A DNA stretch of 64,000 nt from Streptococcus hyointestinalis (GCF_900459405.1 NZ_UHFN01000007.1:1612001-1676000); one strand, 5' to 3'. Positions 8,944 to 18,072 are shown, counted from the stretch's first letter. Program-made: numbers and translations. The notes: generated by a model not told the origin, from the letters alone.

Positions 8944-10087
8944 GTAAAAACAAATCCTCGTACTCTCCTACAATTTTTTCCCAAGTATAATCTTCTTTGA
9001 CAATCTCTTTGGCACGCTTGCCATAAGCTGTTTGTTCTGAAATGCCCTCAGCTTTTGTAATAGTATCCGCTAGATTTCCTGCTGCCTTTGTCCAGTAGAG
9101 GCTGCTGTCTCTAGCGACCGAGCGATTAAAGTCGACACCAAGGACCAGATTGAGCTTGGTCTGGCTGAGCGCCTCAAGAAGACCAGGATTAGTCCCCCCG
9201 ACCTCATGCCCATGGATATAAGCAAAAGCATGCTCCCTTATATAAGCCAGCAAATCACGATTGTAGACCGTGCCAACAAACTTGATACGCTTTTCCTTAT
9301 CAAAGCCTGTTTTTTGACGCAGTTCTTCAAAGTAGCTATTGCCCTCATGGTTACAAATGATAACCAAATCACGATTGGTTTTTGTGGTCATAAACTCACG
9401 AATGACCGTTTCGTAGTTATTTTCAGGGACAAAGCGCCCAACGACGAGATAATAGTTTTCCTCAGTGACACCCCATTTTTGATAGAAACTGCGCACCTCG
9501 TCAGAATTTTTTGTCAGCTTTGAAGGTGCTAGGTCTGTCCCATAAGCGATAAAGGTCGTCTTGGCAACAGGATAGGCTTTTTTGATATAGCTTTCAATGC
9601 CACTATTATCCGCCACAATCAAGTCCGCTTTTTGCGCCATTTTCTTCTCGGCGTATTTGAGATAAGCCTGCACAGGACGTGACCACTTGGAGCGTCGCCA
9701 CTCAAGCCCATCAGGATTGACAAAGACTTTTCCGCCACATTTATGTATCTTTTTAATAAAAGGGCTAATAAAAGCACCGATTGTATTGCCCAAAATATAA
9801 AAAATCGGCTGTTTAATCGCATCACGCTTAACAAGTGTGAGAGCATAGTTGATTGCCATCATGTCGTAGAGAATGACTCTCGCTGGACCAAGATTAGGCG
9901 CCTTAATACTAAAGCAATCTGCTCCTTTGTAATCATAGTGTGTGCCATGCTGCTCTTGACTAAGACAAGCCACATGGTATTTGATGTTCTGATTTTTTTG
10001 ATGCGCTACCAACTCTGAAACAAAGGTTTCAAACCCGCCATAACTAGCAGGCAAACCACGGCTTCCGATGATGAAAACATGCTGCAA
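8933..10087 (-). CDS. rgpA: Rhamnosyltransferase RgpA (initiating enzyme)
   Basis: The protein has 384 residues when started at TTG 10087, which lies seven bases after GGAGGAG. The frame is open further upstream, but that part overlaps the promoter -10 element at 10121-10126 and so cannot be translated from this promoter. The sequence HVFIIGSRGLPASYGGFETFV is the DUF1972/GT4 N-terminus of the RgpA/GacB family, and GGTNPGLLEALS near 311 is the C-terminal sugar-nucleotide site. Members add the first rhamnose to the lipid-linked GlcNAc made by a separately encoded RgpG/GacO enzyme. It is the first gene of a nine-gene minus-strand operon. Confidence 0.92.
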   Translation of the reverse strand: MQHVFIIGSRGLPASYGGFETFVSELVAHQKNQNIKYHVACLSQEQHGTHYDYKGADCFSIKAPNLGPARVILYDMMAINYALTLVKRDAIKQPIFYILGNTIGAFISPFIKKIHKCGGKVFVNPDGLEWRRSKWSRPVQAYLKYAEKKMAQKADLIVADNSGIESYIKKAYPVAKTTFIAYGTDLAPSKLTKNSDEVRSFYQKWGVTEENYYLVVGRFVPENNYETVIREFMTTKTNRDLVIICNHEGNSYFEELRQKTGFDKEKRIKFVGTVYNRDLLAYIREHAFAYIHGHEVGGTNPGLLEALSQTKLNLVLGVDFNRSVARDSSLYWTKAAGNLADTITKAEGISEQTAYGKRAKEIVKEDYTWEKIVGEYEDLFLHES

Positions 10088-10120
10088 AGCGCACTCCTCC
10101 ATACTTACAATAATCAATTC

Positions 10121-10126
10121 ATTATA
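10121..10126 (-). promoter_or_regulatory. Extended -10 promoter of the rgp operon
   Basis: Read on the minus strand, TATAAT is preceded by TGG, giving an extended -10. No good -35 hexamer is visible 17-18 bases upstream. Transcription would begin near 10115, about 28 bases before the TTG start. This is the only promoter-like sequence between the rmlD terminator and rgpA. Confidence 0.7.
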
Positions 10127-10181
10127 CCATAAATACAAGCAGATAGCGACTTAAAAAGGTAGACTTCTGTCCTTTCTGACA

Positions 10182-10208
10182 CGAAAAAAGCCTGATATAT
10201 CAGGCTTT
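10182..10208 (-). terminator. Intrinsic terminator of rmlD
   Basis: A ten-base-pair palindrome (AAAGCCTGAT/ATCAGGCTTT) is followed on the minus strand by a run of T residues. It begins just after the rmlD stop and separates rmlD from the rgp operon. Confidence 0.9.
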
Positions 10209-10212
10209 AAGA

Positions 10213-11067
10213 TTATTTCTTGACGTCTTGCTTGTAAAATTCTTTTAGAGCATCTTTCCAGCTTGGGATGACAAATCCTGTTGCTTTTGCCTTTGCCAGA
10301 CTCATAGTTGAGTTGAGTGGGCGTTTGGCTTTTGCTGGGAATTGGCTAGAATCTACTGGTTTGACAGTGACATTTGTGTCTTTCAAGATTTCAACCGCAA
10401 AGTCATACCATGTCGTATCTTCGTCAGCGTCGTTTGACAAATGATAATAACCAAATTCTTTTTGATTTTCAGCTAGATAAACCATAAATTCTGCTAGTGT
10501 GCGTGTCCAGGTTGGACGACCGTGTTGGTCATTGACAACTGTTAGTGTGTCATGCGTCTTAGCAAGGTTTTGCATGGTAAAGACAAAGTTTTTACCGTAG
10601 TTACCAAATACCCAAGCAGTACGGATGATGTAGAATTTTTTAGCGTATTTTTCAACCAGCTCTTCACCCATACGTTTTGTGCGTCCGTACTCTGTTTGTG
10701 GGTCTGGTGTGTCATCGACTTCCCACTCTTCTCCAACTGGCTTTTCACCATCAAAAACATAGTCTGTTGAGATGTAAACCAAGGTTGCGTCGTACTTAGC
10801 AGCTGCTTTTGCGACATTTTCAGTACCTGTCACATTGATAGCGTAGTCAAGCTCTTTGCCTTCGTCTTCTGCTGCGTCAACAGCTGTATAAGCTGCACAG
10901 TGGTAGACAAGTGTTGGTTTTACTTCTGAGAAGACTTTGTCCACCATTTCAGCGTTTGTGATGTCCATTTCAGCGACATCCACAGCCACGTATTCTTCAT
11001 TGCGCTCATCAAGCAAATAACGCAATTCTGTCCCTAACTGTCCATTTGCACCTGTAATTAAAATCAT
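10213..11067 (-). CDS. rmlD: dTDP-4-dehydrorhamnose reductase
   Basis: The 284-residue protein is a short-chain dehydrogenase-fold enzyme with the NADPH site ITGANGQLGTEL at the N-terminus, YISTDYVFDG near 98 and the catalytic YGRTKRMGEE near 128. It performs the last step of dTDP-L-rhamnose synthesis and so supplies the donor for the adjacent rgp glycosyltransferases. This link is also seen in other streptococci, where the gene is called gacA. It has its own terminator, so it is adjacent to but not cotranscribed with rgpA. An AAAGGAG site precedes the ATG. Confidence 0.96.
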   Translation of the reverse strand: MILITGANGQLGTELRYLLDERNEEYVAVDVAEMDITNAEMVDKVFSEVKPTLVYHCAAYTAVDAAEDEGKELDYAINVTGTENVAKAAAKYDATLVYISTDYVFDGEKPVGEEWEVDDTPDPQTEYGRTKRMGEELVEKYAKKFYIIRTAWVFGNYGKNFVFTMQNLAKTHDTLTVVNDQHGRPTWTRTLAEFMVYLAENQKEFGYYHLSNDADEDTTWYDFAVEILKDTNVTVKPVDSSQFPAKAKRPLNSTMSLAKAKATGFVIPSWKDALKEFYKQDVKK

Positions 11068-11108
11068 CTGTTACTCCTTTAATTTCGTAAACTAGGTTTA
11101 TTATAACG

Positions 11109-11137
11109 CAAAAAAGGGAATTTTTCATCCCTTTTCT
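11109..11137 (-). terminator. Intrinsic terminator of dnaG-rpoD-sufT operon
   Basis: AAAAGGGA and TCCCTTTT flank an eight-base loop and are followed on the minus strand by T residues. The hairpin lies four bases beyond the DUF59 gene stop. Confidence 0.85.
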
Positions 11138-11140
11138 TTT

Positions 11141-11470
11141 TTATCTGATACCAAGCGCAATGCGAGCGTAGCGGCTCATCTTTTCCACCGACCAAGCCGG
11201 TGTCCAGACAAGCTTAACCTCAACATTTGTCACTTCGGGAATATCACGCATAACATCATAGATTTGGTCGGTCAATAAATCCGCCAAAGGACATCCCATC
11301 GTCGTGAGTGTCATATCAATCTCAGTCTCACCATCATCAAAGCGAATCTCATAGACCAAGCCAAGATTGACAATATCAATCCCAAGCTCAGGGTCAATAA
11401 CCATCTCTAGCGCTTCTAGGATACGGTCTTTGATTTTTGCGACTTCTTCTTCAGTATATAGTGCTGACAT
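11141..11470 (-). CDS. DUF59/MIP18 family iron-sulfur assembly factor (SufT-like)
   Basis: The 109-residue protein is a single DUF59 domain (VIDPELGIDIVNLGLVYEI near 22 and MTLTTMGCPLADLL near 53). The cysteine in TTMGCP and the acidic residue in DPELG are the conserved positions of the family. Relatives such as SufT help load iron-sulfur clusters onto client enzymes. The gene follows rpoD by about 20 bases and ends the operon at a strong terminator. The tail WTPAWSVEKMSRYARIALG is typical of the streptococcal form. Confidence 0.85.
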   Translation of the reverse strand: MSALYTEEEVAKIKDRILEALEMVIDPELGIDIVNLGLVYEIRFDDGETEIDMTLTTMGCPLADLLTDQIYDVMRDIPEVTNVEVKLVWTPAWSVEKMSRYARIALGIR

Positions 11471-11491
11471 CTTTCACCTCCACAAGCGAAC

Positions 11492-12601
11492 TTAGTCTTC
11501 CATGAAATCTTTGAGTTGTTTGCTGCGGCTTGGGTGACGCAATTTACGAAGCGCCTTAGCTTCAATCTGGCGGATACGCTCACGGGTAACATTAAAGACC
11601 TTGCCGACATCTTCTAGCGTACGCATTTTACCATCATCAAGCCCAAAACGCAGACGCAAAACGTTTTCTTCACGGTCAGTCAAAGTATCAAGCACTTCAT
11701 TGAGCTGCTCACGCAGCACCACACGTGTGGTGTACTCAACAGGATTTTCAATGACTTCGTCCTCGATGAAATCACCAAGATGGCTATCATCTTCTTCACC
11801 GATTGGCGTTTCTAGGGACACAGGTTCTTGTGCGATTTTAAGAATTTCACGCACCTTGTCTGGCGTCATGTCCATACGCTCTGCGATTTGCTCTGGTGTT
11901 GGATCTTGCCCTAGCTCTTGCAAGAGATTGCGCTGTTCACGCACAAGCTTGTTTATAGTTTCCACCATGTGAACTGGGATACGAATGGTACGGGCTTGGT
12001 CAGCAATAGCACGTGTAATGGCTTGACGAATCCACCATGTCGCATAGGTTGAAAACTTGAATCCTTTTGAATAGTCAAACTTATCCACAGCCTTCATGAG
12101 ACCCATATTCCCCTCTTGAATAAGGTCAAGAAACTGCATTCCACGTCCTACATAACGCTTAGCGATAGAAACCACCAGACGCAAGTTCGCTTCTGCGAGA
12201 CGTTGTTTTGCTTGCATATCTCCAGCAGCTACTGCTAGCGCAAGCTCTTTTTCTTCTTCGTTGGTTAAGAGGGGCACAACACCGATTTCTTTAAGGTACA
12301 TGCGAACAGGGTCGTTGACTTTCGCTGAGTTATTGCCGAGCAACTCTTCATCGGTCAACTCTTCTGGCTTTGGTCCTTCAACCACGTACTTGCTAGAAGG
12401 ATTGCCTTCCTTGTCAGTGATGGCAATACCACCATCTGTCAAACGCTCTAGTAAATCATCGATTTGGTCAGCATCCAAGGTAAATGGAATGACTAGCTTT
12501 TCAGTGACCTCATCATCTACCGCAGTACCTGCTTTTTTATGGTTTCGAATAAAGTCTGCAACTTGTACGTTAAAGGTTGTAATTTCTTTTGTTTCTGCCA
12601 T
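11492..12601 (-). CDS. rpoD: Primary sigma factor RpoD (SigA)
   Basis: The protein has 369 residues starting at ATG 12601. That start follows GAGGAAAC and lies seven bases after the dnaG stop; longer readings would overlap dnaG. Region 1.2 begins near 96 ([11 protein letters not shown]). Region 2 holds [20 protein letters not shown] and the -10 recognition helix with [10 protein letters not shown]. Region 3 and the region 4 helix-turn-helix ([18 protein letters not shown]) are complete. It directs RNA polymerase to the housekeeping promoters seen throughout this window and is cotranscribed with dnaG. Confidence 0.97.
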   Translation of the reverse strand: MAETKEITTFNVQVADFIRNHKKAGTAVDDEVTEKLVIPFTLDADQIDDLLERLTDGGIAITDKEGNPSSKYVVEGPKPEELTDEELLGNNSAKVNDPVRMYLKEIGVVPLLTNEEEKELALAVAAGDMQAKQRLAEANLRLVVSIAKRYVGRGMQFLDLIQEGNMGLMKAVDKFDYSKGFKFSTYATWWIRQAITRAIADQARTIRIPVHMVETINKLVREQRNLLQELGQDPTPEQIAERMDMTPDKVREILKIAQEPVSLETPIGEEDDSHLGDFIEDEVIENPVEYTTRVVLREQLNEVLDTLTDREENVLRLRFGLDDGKMRTLEDVGKVFNVTRERIRQIEAKALRKLRHPSRSKQLKDFMED

Positions 12602-12608
12602 AGTTTCC

Positions 12609-14399
12609 TCATTCCATATTTCTTTTTTGAGCAATCAATTGCTGCAGTGCTTCTAGCGCACCATCAACATCACCTTGATTGCTTGACTCACGTATCTGTT
12701 TACTTTGTTTATGGATATCTCGCTCTGTTAGCAATTGCTCACGCCTACGCTCAATCGCCTCTATCTCACCTGAAGCCACCTCATCTGGCAAGCGCTCCTC
12801 TAGCACACGATAATACATCTGCCGCTCAGCATCACTAATCTCTGCCAAATCAAGACTGGTAATCTCACCCTGCTGACACAAAAGCTCATACAGAGCCTCA
12901 ATCTCTGGCGTATCAAAGGTAAAATCCAAGCGATTGCGATACGATTGCAGTAAATAATCGTGATGTAAGAGACGATGAAAGAGCTGAATTTCTGCTTTCA
13001 TCAAAGCAGATAAACTCTTAGACACCGGTGGAGATAGCACCTGCTGTTGCGTGTATTGACTGGTCTTTTGCCGATTGCTGCGACTGATAAGACGCTCGTT
13101 GTTAACAGCCTGCTCGACTTGAAAATAGTCAAAATCCGGCAAAAGCTCAGCTACCTTGTGGATATAGCTGTTTTGCGCCGTGATAGATGGCTCTTGTGCA
13201 ATCAGCTTAGCCATTTTTTCCACATAAGCAATCTCAGCTTGCAGATTATCGCTATTTTCTGGCTTCAAATGCTGAATATAAAATTCGGTGCTACTGATAC
13301 GCCCTTGCTCGAGAAGTTGCTTGAGTGCTTCTTTTGAGTTGTGTCTTAAAAACTCATCTGGGTCCATATGGTTAGGAATCCTAACCACATCAACAGATAA
13401 AGAATCTAATAGTTCTAGAGACTTAGCTATCGCTTCTTGACCAGCATTGTCCCCATCGTAAGTCAGAATCACCTTTTTAGTAAACTGGCTCAAATGTCTC
13501 ACATGCTCAGGTGTTAGCGCCGTCCCCATAGAAGCGACCGCATTTTCAATACCAGATTGATAAACTGCAATGACATCCATAAACCCTTCCATGAGATAAA
13601 GCTCGTGCGTTTTTTGCGCCACTTTTTTAGCTTTGTCTACATGATATAATTCGTAAGATTTATTGAAAATGAGCGTTGATCGGGTATTTTTATATTTTGC
13701 TTGCTTTTGCTCGTGATCTTGCTGCGTCCAGATACGCCCAGAAAAAGCAATCACACGCCCCTTATCATCTGTCAAGGGAAACATGATACGATTTTTAAAG
13801 GCATCGTAGAGACGACTAGACGCTTCATCAATATTAAAGAGCCCAGACTGCGCAAGAGCTTCCTCATGATTAGGGTATTTATCGCTCAAGGCTTTATAGA
13901 GAAAATCAGGCTGTTTTGGCGCTAAGCCGATATTAAAGTGCGTTAGCACTTCTTCATCAAGTCCCCGAGCCTGCAAGTAATCCCTAGCCAGCTGCCCCTC
14001 TTTGGTTGTCATCAAGATAGCATGGTAAAATTGAGCCGCCTCGCTATTGAGATCATAAAGGATCTGATTAGGATTTGCTTTTGCTACCGTCTGCTGCTTT
14101 GGTAAATCAAGTGTTATCCCTGCACGCTCAGCCACAAGACGAACACTCTCCATGAAACTAATCTGCCTGTAGTCTTCTAAAAACTTGAAAACATCCCCAG
14201 ACTTTCCACAACCAAAACAGTGAAAAAACTGCTTGTCCTCAACGACATTAAACGAAGGTGTTTTTTCCTTATGAAAAGGACACAGACCAAGGTAGTTATT
14301 CCCAGAGCGTGTCAGACTAACCACCTCACCAATGACATCCACGATATTGACACTATTTTTAATATCAGCTATCGTTTCACGACTAATTGCCAGAGCCAT
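12609..14399 (-). CDS. dnaG: DNA primase DnaG
   Basis: About 596 residues. The CHC2 zinc-binding domain is present ([11 protein letters not shown] near 41 and [11 protein letters not shown] near 60). The Toprim domain follows ([15 protein letters not shown] near 267, [13 protein letters not shown] near 310), then the DnaB-interacting C-terminal part. The start is uncertain: ATG 14399 directly abuts GGGAGGTG, too close for a normal Shine-Dalgarno spacing, and a GTG at 14402 lies within that site. Initiation a few codons further in is possible. The gene makes RNA primers for replication and heads the dnaG-rpoD-sufT operon. Confidence 0.95.
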   Translation of the reverse strand: MALAISRETIADIKNSVNIVDVIGEVVSLTRSGNNYLGLCPFHKEKTPSFNVVEDKQFFHCFGCGKSGDVFKFLEDYRQISFMESVRLVAERAGITLDLPKQQTVAKANPNQILYDLNSEAAQFYHAILMTTKEGQLARDYLQARGLDEEVLTHFNIGLAPKQPDFLYKALSDKYPNHEEALAQSGLFNIDEASSRLYDAFKNRIMFPLTDDKGRVIAFSGRIWTQQDHEQKQAKYKNTRSTLIFNKSYELYHVDKAKKVAQKTHELYLMEGFMDVIAVYQSGIENAVASMGTALTPEHVRHLSQFTKKVILTYDGDNAGQEAIAKSLELLDSLSVDVVRIPNHMDPDEFLRHNSKEALKQLLEQGRISSTEFYIQHLKPENSDNLQAEIAYVEKMAKLIAQEPSITAQNSYIHKVAELLPDFDYFQVEQAVNNERLISRSNRQKTSQYTQQQVLSPPVSKSLSALMKAEIQLFHRLLHHDYLLQSYRNRLDFTFDTPEIEALYELLCQQGEITSLDLAEISDAERQMYYRVLEERLPDEVASGEIEAIERRREQLLTERDIHKQSKQIRESSNQGDVDGALEALQQLIAQKRNME

Positions 14400-14437
14400 C
14401 ACCTCCCTAAAATACCCCGATTTTAGTTTTACGTTTC

Positions 14438-14466
14438 ATTATAACACTTTCTAATCTTTTTGTAAA
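14438..14466 (-). promoter_or_regulatory. Sigma-A promoter of dnaG operon
   Basis: On the minus strand TTTACA is followed after 17 bases by TATAAT. Transcription would start near 14431, about 30 bases before the dnaG start. Confidence 0.8.
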
Positions 14467-14583
14467 TCGTAACGTTTGGCGATAAAGTGTACTTTAATTG
14501 GACTTTATGAGTCTATTTCCTTGCTATTTGTACCTTTTACTTGATACAATTGTAGTATCACTATAATTATGAAGGAGTTTTTT

Positions 14584-14964
14584 ATGATTAAAGAACTTAA
14601 AGACTTTCTATTTAGAGGCAATATCCTCGATCTTGCTGTTGCCGTTATTTTTGGGGCTGCCTTTAACGCTATTATCACATCACTTGTCGGTGACATCATC
14701 ACCCCTCTTATCTTGAACCCTGCCTTAAAGGCTGCAGGTGTTGAAAAGATTGCTGACCTTGCTTGGAATGGTGTTGCTTACGGTAGCTTCTTGAGCGCTG
14801 TTCTTAACTTCCTCATCGTTGGAACAACTCTCTTTTTCATCGTTAAAGCAGCTAATAAAGCTATGTCTCTTAGTAAAAAAGAAGAAGAGGCTGCAGACGA
14901 GCCAGCTGGACCTACTCAAGAAGAGTTGCTCGCTGAAATTCGTGATCTCTTAGCAAACAAATAA
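14584..14964 (+). CDS. mscL: Large-conductance mechanosensitive channel MscL
   Basis: The 126-residue protein is read from ATG 14584, which has AAGGAG six bases before it; the upstream in-frame ATG at 14569 overlaps that site and is unlikely. The N-terminal amphipathic segment KELKDFLFRGNILDLAVAVIFGAAFNAIITSLV is the TM1 pore helix of MscL. A second membrane helix lies at about 74-97 and a charged C-terminal bundle (EELLAEIRDLL) ends the protein. It releases solutes on osmotic downshock. It stands alone, divergent from dnaG and convergent with rpsU. Confidence 0.96.
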   Translation: MIKELKDFLFRGNILDLAVAVIFGAAFNAIITSLVGDIITPLILNPALKAAGVEKIADLAWNGVAYGSFLSAVLNFLIVGTTLFFIVKAANKAMSLSKKEEEAADEPAGPTQEELLAEIRDLLANK

Positions 14965-14980
14965 TAGACAAGACGAAAAA

Positions 14981-15006
14981 GATTAGAGATGGCTCTAATC
15001 TTTTTT
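14981..15006 (+). terminator. Intrinsic terminator of mscL
   Basis: GATTAGAG and CTCTAATC form an eight-base-pair stem with a four-base loop, followed by six T residues. Confidence 0.9.
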
Positions 15007-15022
15007 ATGTTTTGTAGACATT

Positions 15023-15048
15023 AAAAACTAGGTTGAACCTAGTTTTTT
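15023..15048 (-). terminator. Terminator of rpsU (possibly bidirectional)
   Basis: A nine-base-pair palindrome, AACTAGGTT/AACCTAGTT, is flanked by A residues on one side and T residues on the other. It ends eight bases from the rpsU stop, and its A run gives T residues on the rpsU strand. A second T run on the plus strand could back up mscL termination. Confidence 0.85.
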
Positions 15049-15055
15049 GTTTTCA

Positions 15056-15232
15056 TTAGAATTTTTTACGTTTGCGAGCAGCTTCTGATTTACGTTTACG
15101 TTTTACAGAAGGTTTTTCATAAAATTCACGTTTACGTGATTCTTGAAGAGTTCCTGCTTTCGTAACAGAACGCTTGAAACGACGAAGTGCATCATCAAGT
15201 GATTCATTCTTGCGTACGACAGTTTTTGACAT
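15056..15232 (-). CDS. rpsU: 30S ribosomal protein S21
   Basis: The 58-residue protein [20 protein letters not shown] onward is the S21 family, very basic, with the C-terminal [14 protein letters not shown] tail. The start at 15232 follows GAGGAGGTGAAAACT. In many bacteria rpsU opens the rpsU-dnaG-rpoD operon. Here it is on the same strand as dnaG and rpoD but separated from them by the oppositely directed mscL and by terminators. Confidence 0.97.
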
Positions 15233-15278
15233 AGTTTTCACCTCCTCAAGATATTGTGACAGTTATTGTCCATATACT

Positions 15279-15307
15279 AGGATACCTAAATCCCTCTTTT
15301 TTGTCAA
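15279..15307 (-). promoter_or_regulatory. Sigma-A promoter of rpsU
   Basis: On the minus strand TTGACA and TATCCT are separated by 17 bases. The IS30 insertion begins 38 bases upstream of this -35, so the promoter is intact. Confidence 0.8.
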
Positions 15308-15330
15308 TAGACGAGCGCACTATTTTTTCA

Positions 15331-15344
15331 AAAAAATCGCAAAC
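15331..15344. repeat. 14-base direct repeat, copy 1
   Basis: AAAAAATCGCAAAC stands at the left border of the first IS30 element. Identical copies are at 16508-16521 and 18059-18072. It is probably a target-site duplication. Confidence 0.85.
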
Positions 15345-16507
15345 CCCACTTGTCAAGTCAAGTGCAACAAGTTCATTGATAACTAGAGTTCCAGAGGTTA
15401 AGCTGTTTGGGCTAGCCCAAACAAAATATTTGCGGTTTTATACTTGTGAAGTCGTCTAGGTCTGTCATTGATAGCAGAGACGTAGTGATTGAGTTCTTCT
15501 GTCGTTAGTGAGTTAAGAGAGACACCTTTTGGGAGAAACTCTCTCAAGAGACCATTGAAATTTTCATTTGTTCCTCTTTCATGAGAAGCATAAGGATGGG
15601 CAAAATAGACTTCCACACCTTTTAAGTCTGACAAGCTACTGAACTCTGAGCCATTGTCCGATGTGATAGAGCGAATAGGGTACTGCGATAGTAAGCTCTT
15701 AACAGCCCTATTGATGGTTTCTGCTTGTTTATTAGCCAATTTTACAGCGATGGCAAATCGTGTTTGACGCTCTACTAAGGTCAAAATAACAGCTTCACCT
15801 TTGGTTTTCTTGCCAAGAACCAAATCAATCTCCCAATGCCCAAATTCAGAACGGTCATTGATACACTCTGGACGTTCTTCAATGGATTTTCCTAAGATTT
15901 TCGTCGTGGCCTTAGGCGTTACTTTAGACCGTTTTCGGATGCACACCATCTTAGGTAAATCAATCGGTTTAACCCTCAACAGTCCGTCTTTGATGTAACG
16001 ATACACTGTCTTGGTGGAAGGGATAACTTCCAGTGGATGTTTTTCTCGGTAAGTTTGAACAAAGCTATCGACACTGTGACAGCGAGGTTTCGTTTTCAGG
16101 GCTTTCTCAAGTTCCTTGAAGAAGGTCTGGGAGCAGTACGATAGTTTATGATAGGCACTTTTTCGACGATTGGTTTCATAAACACGTTGACCACTATCTG
16201 GAAAGTAAACCGTTGAGTAGATTCGTTTCCCGTTCTTATCTTGAACCTGAGAAACACTTCCTCGTTTGATTTCACGACTGATGGTTGAGCGATGACGCCC
16301 AAGCAGACGAGCAATCTCAGAGGGGTTCTTGCCCATCTTGAGATAGGCGCTGATTTCTCCGCGTTCAGAGGCTGAAAGGTGTGAGTATAACGATTTTTTG
16401 GTAGAATGATTAGTGGACATGTTCATCTGCTTTCTATACTGAGTTGGGGAATTCTAGTATATCAGACGAGCATGTCTTTTTTGTTGCACTTCATTTTACA
16501 ACACGGG
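15345..16507 (-). mobile_element. IS30-family element (IS1239-like), copy 1
   Basis: The element spans 1163 bases and is bounded by imperfect inverted repeats of about 26 bases that begin CCC and share AAGTGCAACAA. It is flanked on both sides by the 14-base repeat AAAAAATCGCAAAC. The whole unit recurs at 27552-28714 with the same length and only scattered differences. It lies between the rpsU promoter region and a second IS30-family element. Confidence 0.9.
15398..16426 (-). CDS. IS30-family transposase
   Basis: The 342-residue protein has an N-terminal helix-turn-helix (LSASERGEISAYLKMGKNPSEIARLLGRHRSTISREIKRG, about 17-57) and a DDE core. The core motifs are FGHWEIDLVLG near 195, SDNGSEF near 255 and the Glu of HERGTNENFNGLLREF near 284. 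It is complete and probably active. It differs from the copy at 27605 at a few positions, for example residues 180-195. Confidence 0.93.
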   Translation of the reverse strand: MNMSTNHSTKKSLYSHLSASERGEISAYLKMGKNPSEIARLLGRHRSTISREIKRGSVSQVQDKNGKRIYSTVYFPDSGQRVYETNRRKSAYHKLSYCSQTFFKELEKALKTKPRCHSVDSFVQTYREKHPLEVIPSTKTVYRYIKDGLLRVKPIDLPKMVCIRKRSKVTPKATTKILGKSIEERPECINDRSEFGHWEIDLVLGKKTKGEAVILTLVERQTRFAIAVKLANKQAETINRAVKSLLSQYPIRSITSDNGSEFSSLSDLKGVEVYFAHPYASHERGTNENFNGLLREFLPKGVSLNSLTTEELNHYVSAINDRPRRLHKYKTANILFGLAQTA

Positions 16508-16521
16508 AAAAAATCGCAAAC
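16508..16521. repeat. 14-base direct repeat, copy 2
   Basis: AAAAAATCGCAAAC sits exactly between the two IS30-family elements and serves as the border of both. Confidence 0.85.
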
Positions 16522-18058
16522 CAAAATTCTCAAAGTAAGTTCTAGTCTGTCTTAAAAACTGGAAATTAGACTGAGACAAAAAATAAGGTAGAACTTACTA
16601 TGGGACAAGTTGGTAACTGACAATGAAAAACAAACACTTAACTCTCTCTGATCGCAACGATATTCAAATAGGAATCGAACAGCTAAAAACCTTCTCAGCT
16701 ATCGCTACTAAGCTAGGAAAAGACCCGTCCACAATCTCAAAAGAAGTTCGCAGAAATCGAGTGGTTAAAGAAAATTCTGTGACATCCAATTGTGAGGCCT
16801 GCCCTCTACTCAAAAAGGCTCCTTACGTTTGTAATGCCTGTCCGAAAAAGAGATGCAATTGTGGATACCAGAAACAGTTCTACTACGCAAAAAGAGCTCA
16901 GCTGGATTATGAAGCTAAGCTCTCAGATTCGAGAACAGGTGTTGCCCTAAACAAGGAAGAATTCTATCGCATGGACGAGATTGTCTCTTCTGCCATCAAA
17001 AAAGGACAACACCTCAACCACATCATCGCCTCAAATGAACTGTCGGCATCCAGAGCTTCTATCTACAGATACCTTGAAAAGGGCTATCTGTCCACAAAGC
17101 CTATTGATTTCCCCCGTGTCGTGAAATTCAGAAAGCGGAGAACCAGAAATCTCCAACCCATTCCTAAAACTGCTAGAGAAGGACGGTCTTACGAGGACTT
17201 CCAAGGCTTTCTTACTAAGAATGATATCAGCTACTGGCTGGAAATGGACACCGTTACTGGAAGGATCGGCGGAAAGGTACTTCTCACTTTTAACCTCTCC
17301 TACTGCAACTTTATTTTCGCTCGGTTACTGGATAATAAAACAGCTAATGAGGTCGCTAAACACCTCTACGCTATCAAGAATGACCTACACCAGAAAGAGA
17401 TGAGCTTCTGCGAACTATTCCCTGTCATTCTGACCGATAATGGCGGTGAATTCGCTAGAGTAGACGATATCGAAATGGATGTTCGTGGAGAATCTAAACT
17501 CTTCTTCTGTGACCCAAATCGTTCTGACCAGAAGGGGAGAATTGAGAAAAATCACACGCTTATCAGAGATATTCTCCCTAAAGGAACTAGCTTCGATAAC
17601 TTGACACAGGATGACATCAACCTAGTTTGTTCACATGTCAACAGCGTCAAACGAGCTTCTTTCAACGGAAAATCAGCCTATGAACTCTTTACCTTTACCT
17701 ACGGTGAGGAAGTGGCAACACTTCTCGGTATCTCTAAAATTGACCCTGAGAACGTCATCCAATCACCTCGATTATTAGATAAATAATCGCTAGTTTTTAT
17801 CATAAAAATTTATCAAAAATAGAAAGGAACTTGTCCCGTCCTAAATTCCAGATGACTAGAACTTACTTTGAGACGTCTCAGAGCCAGTAACTTTAGTGTA
17901 CTCTTTTTTTCAACATTTTCAACCCTAAAACTCACTACTATCAACATTTTTAGTCAAAAACAGAACTTAGTCTGAGACTAAATTCTGTTGATTTTATGCA
18001 GTTTTCTCAAAGTAACTTCTGGAAGGACGGAAACTAGAACTTACTTTGAGAATTTACC
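16522..18058 (+). mobile_element. Second IS30-family element with long 3' non-coding tail
   Basis: The outer ends share the 22-base inverted repeat AATTCTCAAAGTAAGTTCTA and two more bases (left 16525-16546, right 18033-18054), and the unit is bordered by copies 2 and 3 of the 14-base repeat. It holds one transposase gene and about 270 bases of non-coding 3' sequence, which is long for this family. That tail contains an extra internal copy of the terminal repeat (17855-17873) and a hairpin-forming inverted copy (18005-18020). The true right end could therefore have been shifted during its history. Confidence 0.75.
16623..17786 (+). CDS. IS30-family transposase (387 residues)
   Basis: The protein begins with LTLSDRNDIQIGIEQLKTFS and a helix-turn-helix SAIATKLGKDPSTISKEVRR (about 20-42). 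A cysteine cluster follows at about 54-78 (CEACPLL, CNACPKKRCNCG), which may bind zinc. The DDE catalytic motifs are YWLEMDTVTGR near 204, LTDNGGEF near 275 and KGRIEKNHTLIRDILP near 306. It is only distantly related to the neighbouring IS30 transposase. A six-codon reading frame (MGQVGN) ends two bases before its ATG. Confidence 0.9.
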   Translation: MKNKHLTLSDRNDIQIGIEQLKTFSAIATKLGKDPSTISKEVRRNRVVKENSVTSNCEACPLLKKAPYVCNACPKKRCNCGYQKQFYYAKRAQLDYEAKLSDSRTGVALNKEEFYRMDEIVSSAIKKGQHLNHIIASNELSASRASIYRYLEKGYLSTKPIDFPRVVKFRKRRTRNLQPIPKTAREGRSYEDFQGFLTKNDISYWLEMDTVTGRIGGKVLLTFNLSYCNFIFARLLDNKTANEVAKHLYAIKNDLHQKEMSFCELFPVILTDNGGEFARVDDIEMDVRGESKLFFCDPNRSDQKGRIEKNHTLIRDILPKGTSFDNLTQDDINLVCSHVNSVKRASFNGKSAYELFTFTYGEEVATLLGISKIDPENVIQSPRLLDK

Positions 18059-18072
18059 AAAAAATCGCAAAC
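18059..18072. repeat. 14-base direct repeat, copy 3
   Basis: AAAAAATCGCAAAC at the right border of the second IS30-family element. It continues into host sequence AGGCTGTTTTTTGACC. Confidence 0.85.

Noticed and set aside
9206-9523. Long antisense frames inside rgp, glg, uvrB and mal genes
   Set aside because: They lie fully within well-supported genes, lack ribosome sites and resemble no known protein.
12601-12634. Upstream start for rpoD giving 11 more residues
   Set aside because: It would overlap dnaG, while ATG 12601 has GAGGAAAC at proper spacing.
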